53,305 nt of DNA from Curtobacterium sp. UCD-KPL2560 (GCF_001705035.1 NZ_MCIG01000014.1:1-53305), one strand, 5' to 3'. Positions 1 through 7,741 are shown, counted from the stretch's first letter. Notes: generated by a model from the sequence alone, not told the origin. Translations and numbers: made by a program.

Positions 1-38
1 GGGGCACGGGGCGGGCACGGGGGCGCCCGGGAACGACG

Positions 39-67
39 AAGGCCCCGCCGCAGTGCGACGGGGCCTT
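39..67 (-). terminator. Host terminator of the tRNA-Arg gene (now separated from it)
   Basis: A 9-bp perfect stem (39-47 with 59-67) lies just beyond attL. Before integration this would have been directly downstream of the leftward tRNA-Arg gene, so it is the original host terminator. A near copy lies inside the prophage at 40139-40168. Confidence 0.7.
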
Positions 68-74
68 CTGTGTT

Positions 75-122
75 GTGCGCTCGAAGGGACTCGAACCCCC
101 AACCTTCTGATCCGTAGTCAGA
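75..122. repeat. attL, 48-bp direct repeat (3' part of tRNA-Arg)
   Basis: These 48 bases are identical to 40225-40272 and match the 3' portion of tRNA-Arg including the anticodon stem-loop. The flanking bases (t74 versus c40224, a123 versus t40273) differ. A tyrosine integrase gene lies just inside. This is therefore the left attachment site, carrying only a tRNA fragment. Confidence 0.93.
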
Positions 123-142
123 AACGATGTGCCCTATCCGAC

Positions 143-185
143 TTGCAATCTGTCAGATGTGCCTACTATCGTGTCACACGTGCTT
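143..185 (+). promoter_or_regulatory. Candidate integrase promoter with two repressor operators
   Basis: A -35-like TTGCAA (143-148) and -10-like TACTAT (164-169, spacer 15) flank operator-like TGTCAGATGTGCCT (151-164). A second, TGTCACACGTGCTT (172-185), follows. Both resemble the two operators in the immunity region (2491-2504, 2552-2565 on the other strand). The 15-bp spacer is short, and a second possible promoter is TTGCAC (194-199) with TACACG (217-222). The direction toward the integrase is inferred. Confidence 0.45.
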
Positions 186-253
186 CCAACGGCTTGCACA
201 AGCCGATACCGATGTCTACACGGATCGGCCACACCAGCCCGGGAACACGAAAG

Positions 254-283
254 GGGGCCGCGACCCTGCCAGGTCACGGCCCC
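254..283. terminator. GC-rich hairpin upstream of integrase
   Basis: Arms 254-260 and 277-283 pair perfectly, with a further inner GACC/GGTC pairing. On the minus strand the hairpin is followed by a short T run, so it could stop transcription leaving leftward toward the tRNA fragment, or attenuate integrase mRNA. Confidence 0.4.
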
Positions 284-440
284 AGCCCCACCAGTGAGTC
301 AGCACCAGAGGAACACCATGCACCGTACGACGAACCGCCGACGTAGAAGAACGACGCACACCGGCGTCCTCAGCGACGGCCGATGGGGCGCGCACGACAG
401 AAGATGAGCCGGCGCCGCGGGCGCCCACCAGGAGGACCGC

Positions 441-1772
441 GTGACGAACCGCACCCGCGGCAAGGGCGAGGGCGCCGTCTACCGCGTCCCCGCCGACAAG
501 GCACTCCCCCTCGAGTACTGGACGGCGAGCGTCGAGCTCCCCGCACGGGACGGGAAGCGGCGCCGGAAGGTCGTCCGGTCGAAGGACAAGGCCACGGTGC
601 TCAGGAAGCTCCGGGCCCTGCAGCGCGACCTCGAGCGGACCGGTGACCTGCCGACGGCATCGATGACGCTCGAGGCGTGGCTCCACATCTGGTTCGAGCA
701 GATCGCAGTCGAGCGCGTCCGGCCGAAGACCGCGGCGACGTACCAGTCGCTCATCGTGCAGCACATCATCCCCGCGATCGGGGGCGTCCGGCTCGACAAG
801 CTCGAGCCCGCCCACGTGCGGCGGCTGCGCGACGCGATCACGGCGAAGGGCCGAGCTCCATCGACCGCGCTGCAGGCGCACCGGGTCCTCGCGACCGCGC
901 TCCGCGACGCCGAGCGAGAGGGGCGCGTGACGCGGAACGTCACCACGCTCGTCGACGCGCCCCGCCGAGGCCGCGTGTCGCTCGTGACCCTCGACGCTGC
1001 CGCCGGCATCCGCATCCTCGACCACGCGTCGAAGGACAGCGTCCGCATGGGCTCGCGCTGGGCGATGGCTCTCCTCACCGGCGCCCGCCAGGGCGAGTGC
1101 CTGGGCCTCGAACTCGACCGAGTCACCGCCGACCGGCTCGACATCTCCTGGCAGCTCCAGCGACTCACCTGGTCGCACGGCTGCAACCCGCCGGAGCCCC
1201 GCCGACCGCGCTGCGGTCGCATCCGCGGGACCGACTGCCCGGACCGGTACCTCCGCGCACCCGCCGACCACGAGGTCCGCCACATCAGCGGCGGCCTCTG
1301 GTTCACCCGCCCGAAGTCAGCCGCCGGCTGGCGGACGATCCCCCTCGTCGAGCCGCTGCGGTCGATCATCGAGCGGCGGCTCGAGGTCGCGGCGTCCGAG
1401 CCGAACCCGCACGGTCTCGTGTGGACGGCCCCGCCGAAGCGGGACCCGTACGTCGAGACGCCGCGCCCGCTCGACGGGGCACCCATCGACCCGGCGAAGG
1501 ACAACTACGCCTGGCACCAGCTCCTCGCCGACGTCGGCGTCCGCGACGCTCGGCTCCACGACGCGCGCCACACGACCGCGGACCTTCTGCTGCAAGCCGG
1601 CGTCGCCGAGCCGGTCATCATGGAGATCCTCGGGCAGTCGACGCTCTCGGCGATGCGCGGCTACCTGAGCCGGGGGAACCACACGCTCCTAGGCGACGCT
1701 CTCTCCCGCATCTCCGCCCGCCTGACGACGGACGTTCCACCAGACGCGCCAGAGCTTTCCGCTCACGCCTAG
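441..1772 (+). CDS. int: Phage integrase, tyrosine recombinase
   Basis: This 443-residue tyrosine recombinase would catalyse site-specific recombination between attP and the tRNA-Arg attB. The N-terminal part contains a SAM-like core-binding region (about residues 70-155). The C-terminal catalytic domain shows Arg216 in TGARQGE, His373-x-x-Arg376 in LHDARH and the nucleophile Tyr408 in RGYLSRG. An insertion with three cysteines (about residues 250-275) sits inside the catalytic domain. The GTG start is set by AGGAGG at 430-435, five bases upstream. The last 84 bases overlap, tail to tail, the ImmA-like gene on the other strand. Its position next to attL fits the usual int-att arrangement. Confidence 0.93.
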   Translation: MTNRTRGKGEGAVYRVPADKALPLEYWTASVELPARDGKRRRKVVRSKDKATVLRKLRALQRDLERTGDLPTASMTLEAWLHIWFEQIAVERVRPKTAATYQSLIVQHIIPAIGGVRLDKLEPAHVRRLRDAITAKGRAPSTALQAHRVLATALRDAEREGRVTRNVTTLVDAPRRGRVSLVTLDAAAGIRILDHASKDSVRMGSRWAMALLTGARQGECLGLELDRVTADRLDISWQLQRLTWSHGCNPPEPRRPRCGRIRGTDCPDRYLRAPADHEVRHISGGLWFTRPKSAAGWRTIPLVEPLRSIIERRLEVAASEPNPHGLVWTAPPKRDPYVETPRPLDGAPIDPAKDNYAWHQLLADVGVRDARLHDARHTTADLLLQAGVAEPVIMEILGQSTLSAMRGYLSRGNHTLLGDALSRISARLTTDVPPDAPELSAHA

Positions 1773-2081
1773 CTCCGCGGCGATCTTCGCCGGGTCCTGC
1801 GTCCACGCGCAGATTTCCGCCGCCTCCTCGTCGTCGATGAGGTGGAGCGCGGCGTACCGATCGGCTTGCACCTCGTGCTTCGGTCGGTCGTCGCGGTGGC
1901 CGAGGTCGGCGTGTCCGATCTCGTGAGCGAGGGCCGACCGGTCGTGCACGGCACGCATGCCGGACCTGATGACGATGAGGTTGTGGTCCGGGTACCAGAA
2001 GCCGTTCGCGGATCGGATGGGGCGGTGGATGACGTCGATCCCTAGCTGCGCTGCGTGCTCGTAGGGGTCGTACCGTCCCAC
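1689..2081 (-). CDS. ImmA/IrrE-family metallopeptidase
   Basis: A 130-residue protein with the zinc peptidase motif HEIGH (residues 53-57) and a likely third ligand Glu70 in HEVQADRYA. ImmA/IrrE proteases cleave Xre-type phage or ICE repressors to trigger induction. The gene lies 17 bases downstream of, and in the same transcription unit as, the Xre repressor at 2099-2467, which is the classic ImmR-ImmA pairing. The start is a GTG. Its 3' end runs 84 bases into the integrase coding region in the opposite direction. Role in induction is inferred from family and context. Confidence 0.85.
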   Translation of the reverse strand: MGRYDPYEHAAQLGIDVIHRPIRSANGFWYPDHNLIVIRSGMRAVHDRSALAHEIGHADLGHRDDRPKHEVQADRYAALHLIDDEEAAEICAWTQDPAKIAAELGVSGKLWRVWWNVRRQAGGDAGESVA

Positions 2082-2098
2082 TCGTTCCCCCAGTCTGG

Positions 2099-2467
2099 TC
2101 AGTCGCTCTCGTCGGTGTCGGACTCCGGGTCGCGGGGGTTGGCCGCGCGCGCCTCGGTTGTCGTCTCGAGCTGGTCCGCGCTCCAGGTGCGCAGGTCGGT
2201 CACATTGTGCGTGGCCTCCACCGACATTCGCTCAGCGTCTCGGAGCGCCTCGGCGTACAGCACGTCAGCGGGGACGCCGATCGCCTCGGCGACACGCTGG
2301 AACGACTTCGACGGGATGTCGACCTTCCCGTTCATGTACCGCTGGATCGTCGACAGGCTGATGCCGGAGCGCTCCGCGATCTGCTCGCGGTTGAGGCGCT
2401 GCTTCGCGTACGCGCCCCGCAGGACGGCCGCGAGGGCCTGGTTGATGAAGTCCGAGGGCTGGGGCAC
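2099..2467 (-). CDS. Xre-family phage repressor
   Basis: A 122-residue protein when started at the GTG at 2467. A helix-turn-helix (about residues 27-48) carries the typical IAERSGIS and IQRYMNG pieces of the HTH_3/Xre fold; the C-terminal half is acidic and probably linker or oligomerisation region. A longer frame back to 2791 exists but would cross both operator sites and the divergent gene, so I reject it. No clear ribosome site precedes the GTG. It likely keeps the prophage silent by binding the TGCCACAT-type sites flanking its own promoter and those near the integrase. Confidence 0.82.
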   Translation of the reverse strand: MPQPSDFINQALAAVLRGAYAKQRLNREQIAERSGISLSTIQRYMNGKVDIPSKSFQRVAEAIGVPADVLYAEALRDAERMSVEATHNVTDLRTWSADQLETTTEARAANPRDPESDTDESD

Positions 2468-2565
2468 GACACCAGAGTAGCGGCGGAAACTGCCACATCT
2501 GACAAAAAAGTAGTCGAATCGGCTTGCACAAGTCAGAAGTGACGGGTAACTTGCCACATGTGACA
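2468..2565. promoter_or_regulatory. Immunity region: divergent promoters with two operators
   Basis: Two nearly identical 14-mers, TGCCACATCTGACA (2491-2504) and TGCCACATGTGACA (2552-2565), lie between the leftward repressor and the rightward early operon. The second is a near-palindrome with TGNCA half-sites. A rightward promoter is visible: TTGCAC (2524-2529), 17-bp spacer, TAACTT (2547-2552). Leftward, TACTCT (complement of 2474-2479) is a possible -10 for the repressor. The second operator abuts the rightward -10, so a bound repressor would block it. Confidence 0.65.
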
Positions 2566-2778
2566 AGAAGACTCCCCGCCACGGACCCGGCTCAGCGCAT
2601 CGCTGACGCCATCGTCTCCCGTGGCACCGACACGGCCACCGTCGCTCTCGCCGCCGGCCTGCCCGTCTCGGACCTCGAAGACCACCTGCGCACGGGTGAT
2701 CTGACGATGGCCGAGATCGTGCGGGTCGGCGGCGTCCTGCGTCTCGGGCCGTCTGACCTCTACGGAGCCACCGCATGA
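2560..2778 (+). CDS. Small Cro-like DNA-binding protein, probably leaderless
   Basis: A 72-residue protein with a predicted helix-turn-helix (around TATVALAAGLPVSDLEDHL), in the place of cro, divergent from the repressor. Upstream in-frame TTG and GTG codons (2524, 2539, 2551) fall inside the promoter. With TAACTT at 2547-2552 as -10, transcription would begin at about 2559-2560, exactly on the GTG at 2560, so a leaderless mRNA is likely and I chose that start. The 3' end overlaps the next gene by four bases. Function as anti-repressor or Cro is inferred from position. Confidence 0.6.
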   Translation: MTRRLPATDPAQRIADAIVSRGTDTATVALAAGLPVSDLEDHLRTGDLTMAEIVRVGGVLRLGPSDLYGATA

Positions 2779-3038
2779 CCCAGACCACCATCGACGACGC
2801 CCCTGCCGTCGAGCTCCCCCAGCTCTCGGACTACGTGAAGTTCGAGAAGCTCGCGTACGCCGTACCGACGTTCGCGACCCTCGTGGAGGTGTCCGAGGAC
2901 ACCATCCGGAGGAACATCGACGCCGGTGCCCTGACGGTGAGATACCCGACGACCGCCGGCCGCAAGCCGATCGTGTTCATCGAGGACGCCGTCAACTGGC
3001 TGCGCCACCTCCCGACCGAGAAGCCGAGCGCAGCATGA
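2775..3038 (+). CDS. Excisionase/MerR-like DNA-binding protein
   Basis: An 87-residue protein. Its middle part (about residues 30-70) reads as a winged helix-turn-helix of the excisionase type: VSEDTIRRNIDAG, then a basic wing and an IEDAVNWL helix similar to proteins that bind att arms or act as early regulators. It starts with ATG in a four-base overlap with the preceding gene and overlaps the next in the same way, so it belongs to the early operon. It could be the Xis for this phage or an early transcription regulator. Confidence 0.6.
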   Translation: MTQTTIDDAPAVELPQLSDYVKFEKLAYAVPTFATLVEVSEDTIRRNIDAGALTVRYPTTAGRKPIVFIEDAVNWLRHLPTEKPSAA

Positions 3039-3235
3039 GCACCCTCGTCGCCCACCGCTCGCACACCGGCACCCTGAGCGCGCGGAAGCCAGCGGACCTC
3101 CGCACCGAACTGGACCGAGCGATCGTCCCGGCCTCGGCCGCCGCGCGGGCCAGCGTCACCGCCACCGTGAAGGCGCGGTGCGGTGAGCAGGCCGCGCAGG
3201 TGCTCGCGATGCTCGGGCTCCCGGTGGCGTCGTGA
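3035..3235 (+). CDS. Hypothetical early protein, 66 aa
   Basis: A basic, Ala/Arg-rich 66-residue protein of unknown function. It overlaps both neighbours by four bases and so is translationally coupled in the early operon. No motif recognised; one cysteine in the C-terminal part. Confidence 0.55.
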   Translation: MSTLVAHRSHTGTLSARKPADLRTELDRAIVPASAAARASVTATVKARCGEQAAQVLAMLGLPVAS

Positions 3236-3405
3236 GGGCCGTGCTGGCGCTCGTCGCCCTCTCGTTCGTCGCCGCGCTGTTCGCGTCCGCCGCCGACCGG
3301 TACTCGGTCGTCTGGGCCGCGCTCGCCTGGGCCGTCGTCGTCCTGTTCGTCGCCGCCCTCCTCCGCCTCCACTCCGTCATCAACGCCGAGCCGGCCGACG
3401 AGTGA
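3232..3405 (+). CDS. Small two-helix membrane protein, 57 aa
   Basis: A GTG-started, 57-residue protein consisting mostly of two hydrophobic segments (about residues 3-18 and 25-45) separated by a short polar turn with DRYS, ending in an acidic tail. It overlaps the preceding gene by four bases (GTGA) and the following one by four bases. It is a predicted inner-membrane protein of the early region; role unknown. Confidence 0.6.
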   Translation: MRAVLALVALSFVAALFASAADRYSVVWAALAWAVVVLFVAALLRLHSVINAEPADE

Positions 3406-3536
3406 CCAGGGCGCACGGCGTCTGCTGCGCCTGCCCTGTCTGCTGGCCCACCTCATCGAGCCCGCTCGACGACGACCGCGACGGCAAGGCCATCGCCAGG
3501 GCCGCCGAGCTCGACGACCCGACCGACTGCGACTGA
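3402..3536 (+). CDS. Small cysteine-rich protein, 44 aa
   Basis: A GTG start overlapping the previous stop by four bases gives a 44-residue product with five cysteines, four of them clustered at the N-terminus (CCACPVC pattern), plus an acidic C-terminus. It may be a small zinc-binding protein. Support is the tight coupling and coding-like composition; no family recognised. Confidence 0.45.
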   Translation: MTRAHGVCCACPVCWPTSSSPLDDDRDGKAIARAAELDDPTDCD

Positions 3537-3604
3537 CCACCGCAGCGCCTCTCCGCGCCCCACTCCGGGAGCGCGTCATCAGCCATCCCCTCAAGGAGAA
3601 CATC

Positions 3605-4885
3605 GTGACCAACCCGAACCCCGCACCACTGCGAGTCCTCGCGCTGAACGTCGAGAACTACAAGCGCCTCACCGCGGTCGAGATCAGACCGGACGGCGAC
3701 GTCGTCCTCATCGGCGGCCGGAACGCGCAGGGCAAGACGTCCATCCTCGACGCGATCTACGCCGTGCTCAAGGGCGGCGCCGCTGCCCGCGAGACGGTGC
3801 AGCCGATCCGCGACGGCCAGGACACCGCGGTCGCCCGGCTCGAGATCGGCGACGAGCACGGCACCGTCGCCTACGTCGCCACCCGCCGGTGGACGAAGGA
3901 CGACGCCGGCACCCTCACCGTCGAGTCGTCCGACCACGCGCGCTTCTCGTCGCCGCAGAAGCTCCTCGACGGGATGCTTGGCTCGATCACGCTCGACCCG
4001 CTCGCGTTCACCCGCATGGACGCGAAGAAGCAGCTCGCGACGCTCATCGACGCCCTCGGCGACTCGCTCGGGTTCGACCCCGTGAAGCTGGACGCCGAGC
4101 GGAAGGGCGTCTACGACCGCCGCACCGAGGTCGGCCGGGCCGTCACCCGCCTCGAGGGGCAGCTCGGCAGCTACCCGGCGCCGGACCCGACGGTCCCCGC
4201 CGAGGAGGTGTCCGCCGCGGACCTGCTCGCGACGGTCGAGGCCGTGTCGCGGCAGAACCGCGCGATCGACACGGCGATCGAGACCGCACGGCAGGCGCGT
4301 GCCGACCGAGAACGGGCGGCCGACGCGCTCGTCGCCGCGCAGAACGCCCTCACGGCTGCGACCACCCGCGCGACGGAGACGGTCGCGGCGGCTCGGGCGC
4401 TCGGCGACCGGGACGACCCGCAGCCGTTCCTCGATCAGCTCGCCGAGCTCGACAAGGTGAACGAGCGGGTCCGGCAGCAGCGCGACCGCGCCGCCCTCGC
4501 CGAGGAGCTGTCCGACCGGAAGCGGGAGCAGGCGCAGCACACGCTCCGCCTCGAGGAGATCGACCGGCAGAAGGCCGACGGCATCGCTGCCGCGAAGCTG
4601 CCCGTCCCCGGGCTCGGCTTCGACGCCGACGGCGTGACGCTCAACGGCATCCCGTTCTCGCAGGCGTCCACCGCCGAGCAGGTGCGAGTCTCGACCGCCC
4701 TCGCGATGGCCGGCGACCCGACGATCCGCGTCATGCGCATCGACGGCGGCGAGTCCCTCGACTCCGATTCGCTCGCGATCGTCGAGCAGCTCGCCGCGGA
4801 GAAGTCGTACCAGGTGTGGATCTCCCGGGTCGACGAGTCTCGGTCGGTCGGCTTCACGATCGAGGACGGGACGGTCGTCGCGTGA
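3605..4885 (+). CDS. AAA-family ATPase, SbcC/RecF-like
   Basis: A 426-residue ATPase with Walker A GGRNAQGKTS (residues 37-46) after an N-terminal segment typical of SMC/RecF/SbcC proteins (LNVENYKRL). The central part (about 165-330) is rich in Glu/Arg/Ala and likely a short coiled coil. A degenerate distal ATPase region with VMRIDGGESLDSD lies near residue 380. It is preceded by AAGGAG (3593-3598). Phage proteins of this kind often sit next to a YqaJ/RecT pair, as here, and probably help DNA end processing; that role is inferred. Confidence 0.78.
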   Translation: MTNPNPAPLRVLALNVENYKRLTAVEIRPDGDVVLIGGRNAQGKTSILDAIYAVLKGGAAARETVQPIRDGQDTAVARLEIGDEHGTVAYVATRRWTKDDAGTLTVESSDHARFSSPQKLLDGMLGSITLDPLAFTRMDAKKQLATLIDALGDSLGFDPVKLDAERKGVYDRRTEVGRAVTRLEGQLGSYPAPDPTVPAEEVSAADLLATVEAVSRQNRAIDTAIETARQARADRERAADALVAAQNALTAATTRATETVAAARALGDRDDPQPFLDQLAELDKVNERVRQQRDRAALAEELSDRKREQAQHTLRLEEIDRQKADGIAAAKLPVPGLGFDADGVTLNGIPFSQASTAEQVRVSTALAMAGDPTIRVMRIDGGESLDSDSLAIVEQLAAEKSYQVWISRVDESRSVGFTIEDGTVVA

Positions 4886-5202
4886 GCGCCGCAGAGGCCC
4901 GCGCTGCCCTCGAGGAAGCGCATCAGCACCAGCTTCGGGGCCACGACTACGACGCCAACCAGTCGATCGCGAAGGCGCAGGCTCTTGCGACGATCGCCCT
5001 CGCCGAGGAGCAGCGGACCGCGAACCTCATCGCCCTGTTCGACGAGGAGGGCCCCGAGGTCTTCCGTGCTCCGGAGATCCCCGCGACGAGCATCGGCACC
5101 CCGGTCGAGCTGCGGCAGGCCCGCCGCGCCGCGAGCGAGGCGGTCCGGACGCAGTACCTCGTGCTCGCCGCCGACATCGCGGAACGGCTGGATCTGTCGT
5201 GA
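4882..5202 (+). CDS. Hypothetical protein, 106 aa
   Basis: A GTG start overlapping the ATPase stop gives a 106-residue, strongly alpha-helical, Ala/Glu-rich protein. No motif recognised. It sits between the ATPase and the recombination genes and overlaps the next small gene by four bases, so it probably belongs to that module. Confidence 0.6.
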   Translation: MSAAEARAALEEAHQHQLRGHDYDANQSIAKAQALATIALAEEQRTANLIALFDEEGPEVFRAPEIPATSIGTPVELRQARRAASEAVRTQYLVLAADIAERLDLS

Positions 5203-5312
5203 TCGCGCTCGTCGTCCTCGGCGCCGTCACCGGCGCGCTCGGATGCACCGCTTTAGTGCAGTGCCTCGCCCCCATGTTCGACCGCTCGCACGAAGGGAGC
5301 ACCCACCGATGA
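5199..5312 (+). CDS. Small membrane-anchored peptide, 37 aa
   Basis: A GTG start overlaps the preceding stop; the 37-residue product has one N-terminal hydrophobic segment with two cysteines and a short basic tail. Its TGA overlaps the next gene's ATG. It could alternatively act only as a coupling leader. Confidence 0.4.
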   Translation: MIALVVLGAVTGALGCTALVQCLAPMFDRSHEGSTHR

Positions 5313-5932
5313 CCTGGCAGGACCGCATCATCGTCGACGGCCGCGACCGCGACCTGTGGCTCGGCGCACGCCGGCAGGTGATCGGCGCGTACGACGCGAA
5401 GAAGCTCGCGAAGCCGACGAGCGTCGACAAGTACCTCGCGTCGAAGCTCGCCGAGAAGTCGTTCACTGGGAACGCCTACACGGAGGAGGGGCACCGCTGG
5501 GAGCCGCTGATGCTCGCCTACGCGGGCATCCCGCAGAACAGCGCGCTGATCCACTCCCTCGACGAGCCCGGCCACGCGGCGACCCCGGACGGGCTCCGCG
5601 TGAACCCGGACGGCCGGCTCACCCTCGCCGAGTGCAAGGCCCGCCTCGGCCGGATCACGGACGGCCCCGAGCGGGAGGAGTGGCGGCAGCTCGCGTGGCA
5701 GTTCCGCGTCCTCCCCGAGGCCGACGAGATCGAGTTCCTGTGGGTCGAGCTCGTCAAGAACGAGCACGGCGAGTGGGACCTCCGCGAGGGTCTGCACGGC
5801 ATCCCGCGCCGGCTCGTCGTCACCCGCGACCACCCGAAGGTCGTCGAGGCGCTCGCCCTCATCGTCCCCATCGCCACTGACCTCCTCGCGCGGCTCCGCG
5901 TCGCGCTGACCTACGAACGGAGAGCCGCATGA
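5309..5932 (+). CDS. YqaJ-type viral recombinase / exonuclease
   Basis: A 207-residue nuclease of the lambda-exonuclease/YqaJ type (PD-(D/E)XK fold). The key pieces are an early Glu in GNAYTEEGHRWEP (about residues 53-65), the Asp in ATPDGL (about 92-97) and the ExK in LAECKAR (about 108-114). Such enzymes resect dsDNA ends to feed the annealing protein made by the next gene (RecT), which it overlaps by four bases. Together they form a two-component phage recombination system. Confidence 0.82.
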   Translation: MTWQDRIIVDGRDRDLWLGARRQVIGAYDAKKLAKPTSVDKYLASKLAEKSFTGNAYTEEGHRWEPLMLAYAGIPQNSALIHSLDEPGHAATPDGLRVNPDGRLTLAECKARLGRITDGPEREEWRQLAWQFRVLPEADEIEFLWVELVKNEHGEWDLREGLHGIPRRLVVTRDHPKVVEALALIVPIATDLLARLRVALTYERRAA

Positions 5933-6921
5933 GCACCGAGATCACGACGTACGTCCGGGCGACGCTCGCCGAGAAGCGCGACTACGTGCAGACGATCGCG
6001 CAGGCCGGCGAACTGCTGCCGAAGGGCCTCTGGCACAACGTCCGGAACCCCGACACGAACATGATGGAGCAGCGCCCCTCCCCCGGGAAGGTCATGCTCG
6101 TCGTCGAGACGGGCCTGATGCTCGGCGTGCACCCGATGGCCGCTCTGCAGGGCATAGACGTCATCGAGGGCCACCCGACGATCAAGCCTGCGCTCATGTC
6201 GGCGCTGCTCCGGCAGGCGGGGCACTCGCTCCGCATCCGGCAGACCGGCTCCGTCCGCGGCGGCGACCTCGCCGTCACGACGACGCTGATCCGCAAGGAC
6301 GACCCGGAGTTCCCTTACGAGTACACGTGGACGCCGCAGGACGCCGTCGACGCGGGCCTGCTCGACTCGTACGCGCCGGACGCCGAGGGCGTGTGGCGGC
6401 CCCGGGCACGGTCGAAGGACGGCAAGCCGCTGCCGTGGGAGCTGTTCACGGCGCGCCTCTGCCGGTGGCGATCGCTGTCCGACGCCGCGTCGGCTGGCGG
6501 CGAGGACGTCCTCATGGGCCTGCACTACACGGCCGAGGAGCTCGGCGCGACCGTAGACAGCGAGGGCGCCGTGGTCGAGGCAGGCCCCGCCGAGCCCGCG
6601 ACTCCGGCCCGTGCCTGGTCGGATGAAATCGCGGCCGCGACGACGCACGAGCAGGTCGAGGCGGTGCTCGACGAGGCTCGCGCCAGCGACGAACTCACGG
6701 ACGCTCTGCGCACCGCGGCGATGACCCGCCACGGCATGCTCGGCGCCCCGGCTGCGGAACCGGCAGAGCCCGACGTCGAGCCCATTCCTGAGGTCGAACC
6801 TGAGCCCGTCGTCGCCCAGCCGACGGGAGAGCCTGCGCCGGTGTCCTCGCCTGAGCTCTCCGACGACGCCTGGTTCGAACAGGCTGAGGCGGACGCTGCC
6901 CGGTACGGAGGCCAGCCGTGA
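5929..6921 (+). CDS. recT: RecT-family single-strand annealing protein
   Basis: A 330-residue protein whose first 215 residues match the RecT pattern: a GLMLGVHPMAALQGI segment (about 61-75), a helical pair and the LCRWRSLSDAA region. The C-terminal third is acidic, Pro/Glu-rich and likely flexible. It anneals complementary single strands during phage replication or recombination, working with the overlapping upstream exonuclease. Confidence 0.85.
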   Translation: MSTEITTYVRATLAEKRDYVQTIAQAGELLPKGLWHNVRNPDTNMMEQRPSPGKVMLVVETGLMLGVHPMAALQGIDVIEGHPTIKPALMSALLRQAGHSLRIRQTGSVRGGDLAVTTTLIRKDDPEFPYEYTWTPQDAVDAGLLDSYAPDAEGVWRPRARSKDGKPLPWELFTARLCRWRSLSDAASAGGEDVLMGLHYTAEELGATVDSEGAVVEAGPAEPATPARAWSDEIAAATTHEQVEAVLDEARASDELTDALRTAAMTRHGMLGAPAAEPAEPDVEPIPEVEPEPVVAQPTGEPAPVSSPELSDDAWFEQAEADAARYGGQP

Positions 6922-7310
6922 GCACGCAGGACATCGCTCGGATGGACACCGGCGAGATCGTCACCTACGAGCCCGTCACACCGATCGAGCTCGAGTTCAT
7001 GATCCGCGAGCTCGGCGAACGGCTCGAGCGGGCCGTGCCTGCGATCAAGCAGATGTGGCACGAGCGGTACGAGGCCGAACGAGCGCTCATCAAGGCGCGC
7101 GCCGAGGCGCTGCTCCGGTCGAAGGCGATGAGCGTGACCGAGAAGCGCGCGGAGGCGGACCTCGCGGTCATGCCGCACCGGCTCGACTTCGACCTCAAGA
7201 AGGAGACCCTGCACGCCGCCGAGGAGCTGCAGAAGGCCCTCGCTGCCCGCCTCATGGGCCTGCAGAACATCAACAAGGTGCTCGGCCAGGCCTACGGCGC
7301 CTCGCGCTGA
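6918..7310 (+). CDS. Hypothetical coiled-coil protein, 130 aa
   Basis: A GTG-started, 130-residue protein dominated by long amphipathic helices rich in Glu, Arg and Ala. It follows recT with a four-base overlap. No known motif; a structural or accessory role in the recombination module is possible. Confidence 0.6.
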   Translation: MSTQDIARMDTGEIVTYEPVTPIELEFMIRELGERLERAVPAIKQMWHERYEAERALIKARAEALLRSKAMSVTEKRAEADLAVMPHRLDFDLKKETLHAAEELQKALAARLMGLQNINKVLGQAYGASR

Positions 7311-7360
7311 CCCACAGACCACCGGCCGCCCGGCCGGTTCATCCCAGGAAGGGAACACCC

Positions 7361-7741
7361 ATGTCCAAGGACGAGACGCAGAAGAAGCCCGGGAGCTTCG
7401 CCGCGTTCCTCGCGTCGACGAGACCGAAGACGGACCTCGAACTGCACGAGGAGCTCACGAAGCTCGTCGCCGCGATCGAGGAGACGGGGAAGGGCGGCAC
7501 GATCACGCTCACCCTCGAGCTCAAGCCGATCGACGACGCCGTCAGCGCCCTCAAGGTCAACGACAAGATCACCGTCAAGCGGCCCGAGAAGAACCGTCAG
7601 GGGTCGATCACGTACGTCGACCGCGACCACACGCTGTCCCGCCGCGACCCGTCGTCGATGCCCCTCTTCGACGACGACGACATCCGCAATGCACCCGCCC
7701 ACGACCCCGCCACTGGGGAGATCAAGGAGCTCGACGCATGA
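7361..7741 (+). CDS. Hypothetical protein, 126 aa
   Basis: The ATG is preceded by AGGAAGGGA (7346-7354). The 126-residue product is acidic at its C-terminus (LFDDDDI) and has a beta-rich core around ITLTLELKPID. It overlaps the DUF2303 gene by four bases; paired with DUF2303 in this operon, it is probably a small partner, but I do not recognise the family. Confidence 0.6.
   Translation: MSKDETQKKPGSFAAFLASTRPKTDLELHEELTKLVAAIEETGKGGTITLTLELKPIDDAVSALKVNDKITVKRPEKNRQGSITYVDRDHTLSRRDPSSMPLFDDDDIRNAPAHDPATGEIKELDA

Larger units (their letters stand above)
123..440. other. Gene-free attL-proximal control region
   Basis: This 318-bp stretch between attL and the integrase holds no convincing gene; short ORFs here read through the tRNA fragment. 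It contains two repressor-operator-like sites (151-164, 172-185), promoter-like elements, an imperfect palindrome with the CTTGCACA motif (190-205) and a hairpin (254-283) of terminator type with 7-bp outer arms. It probably also carries integrase arm-binding sites, which I cannot define. Confidence 0.6.

Noticed and set aside
53..407. Two overlapping ORFs at the left end, one encoding EGTRTPNLLIRSQ
   Set aside because: This peptide is the familiar false translation of a tRNA-Arg 3' region on the opposite strand; the frames run through attL and operator sites.
2099..2791. 230-aa version of the repressor
   Set aside because: Would cross both operators, the early promoter and the divergent gene; the HTH protein is complete from GTG 2467.
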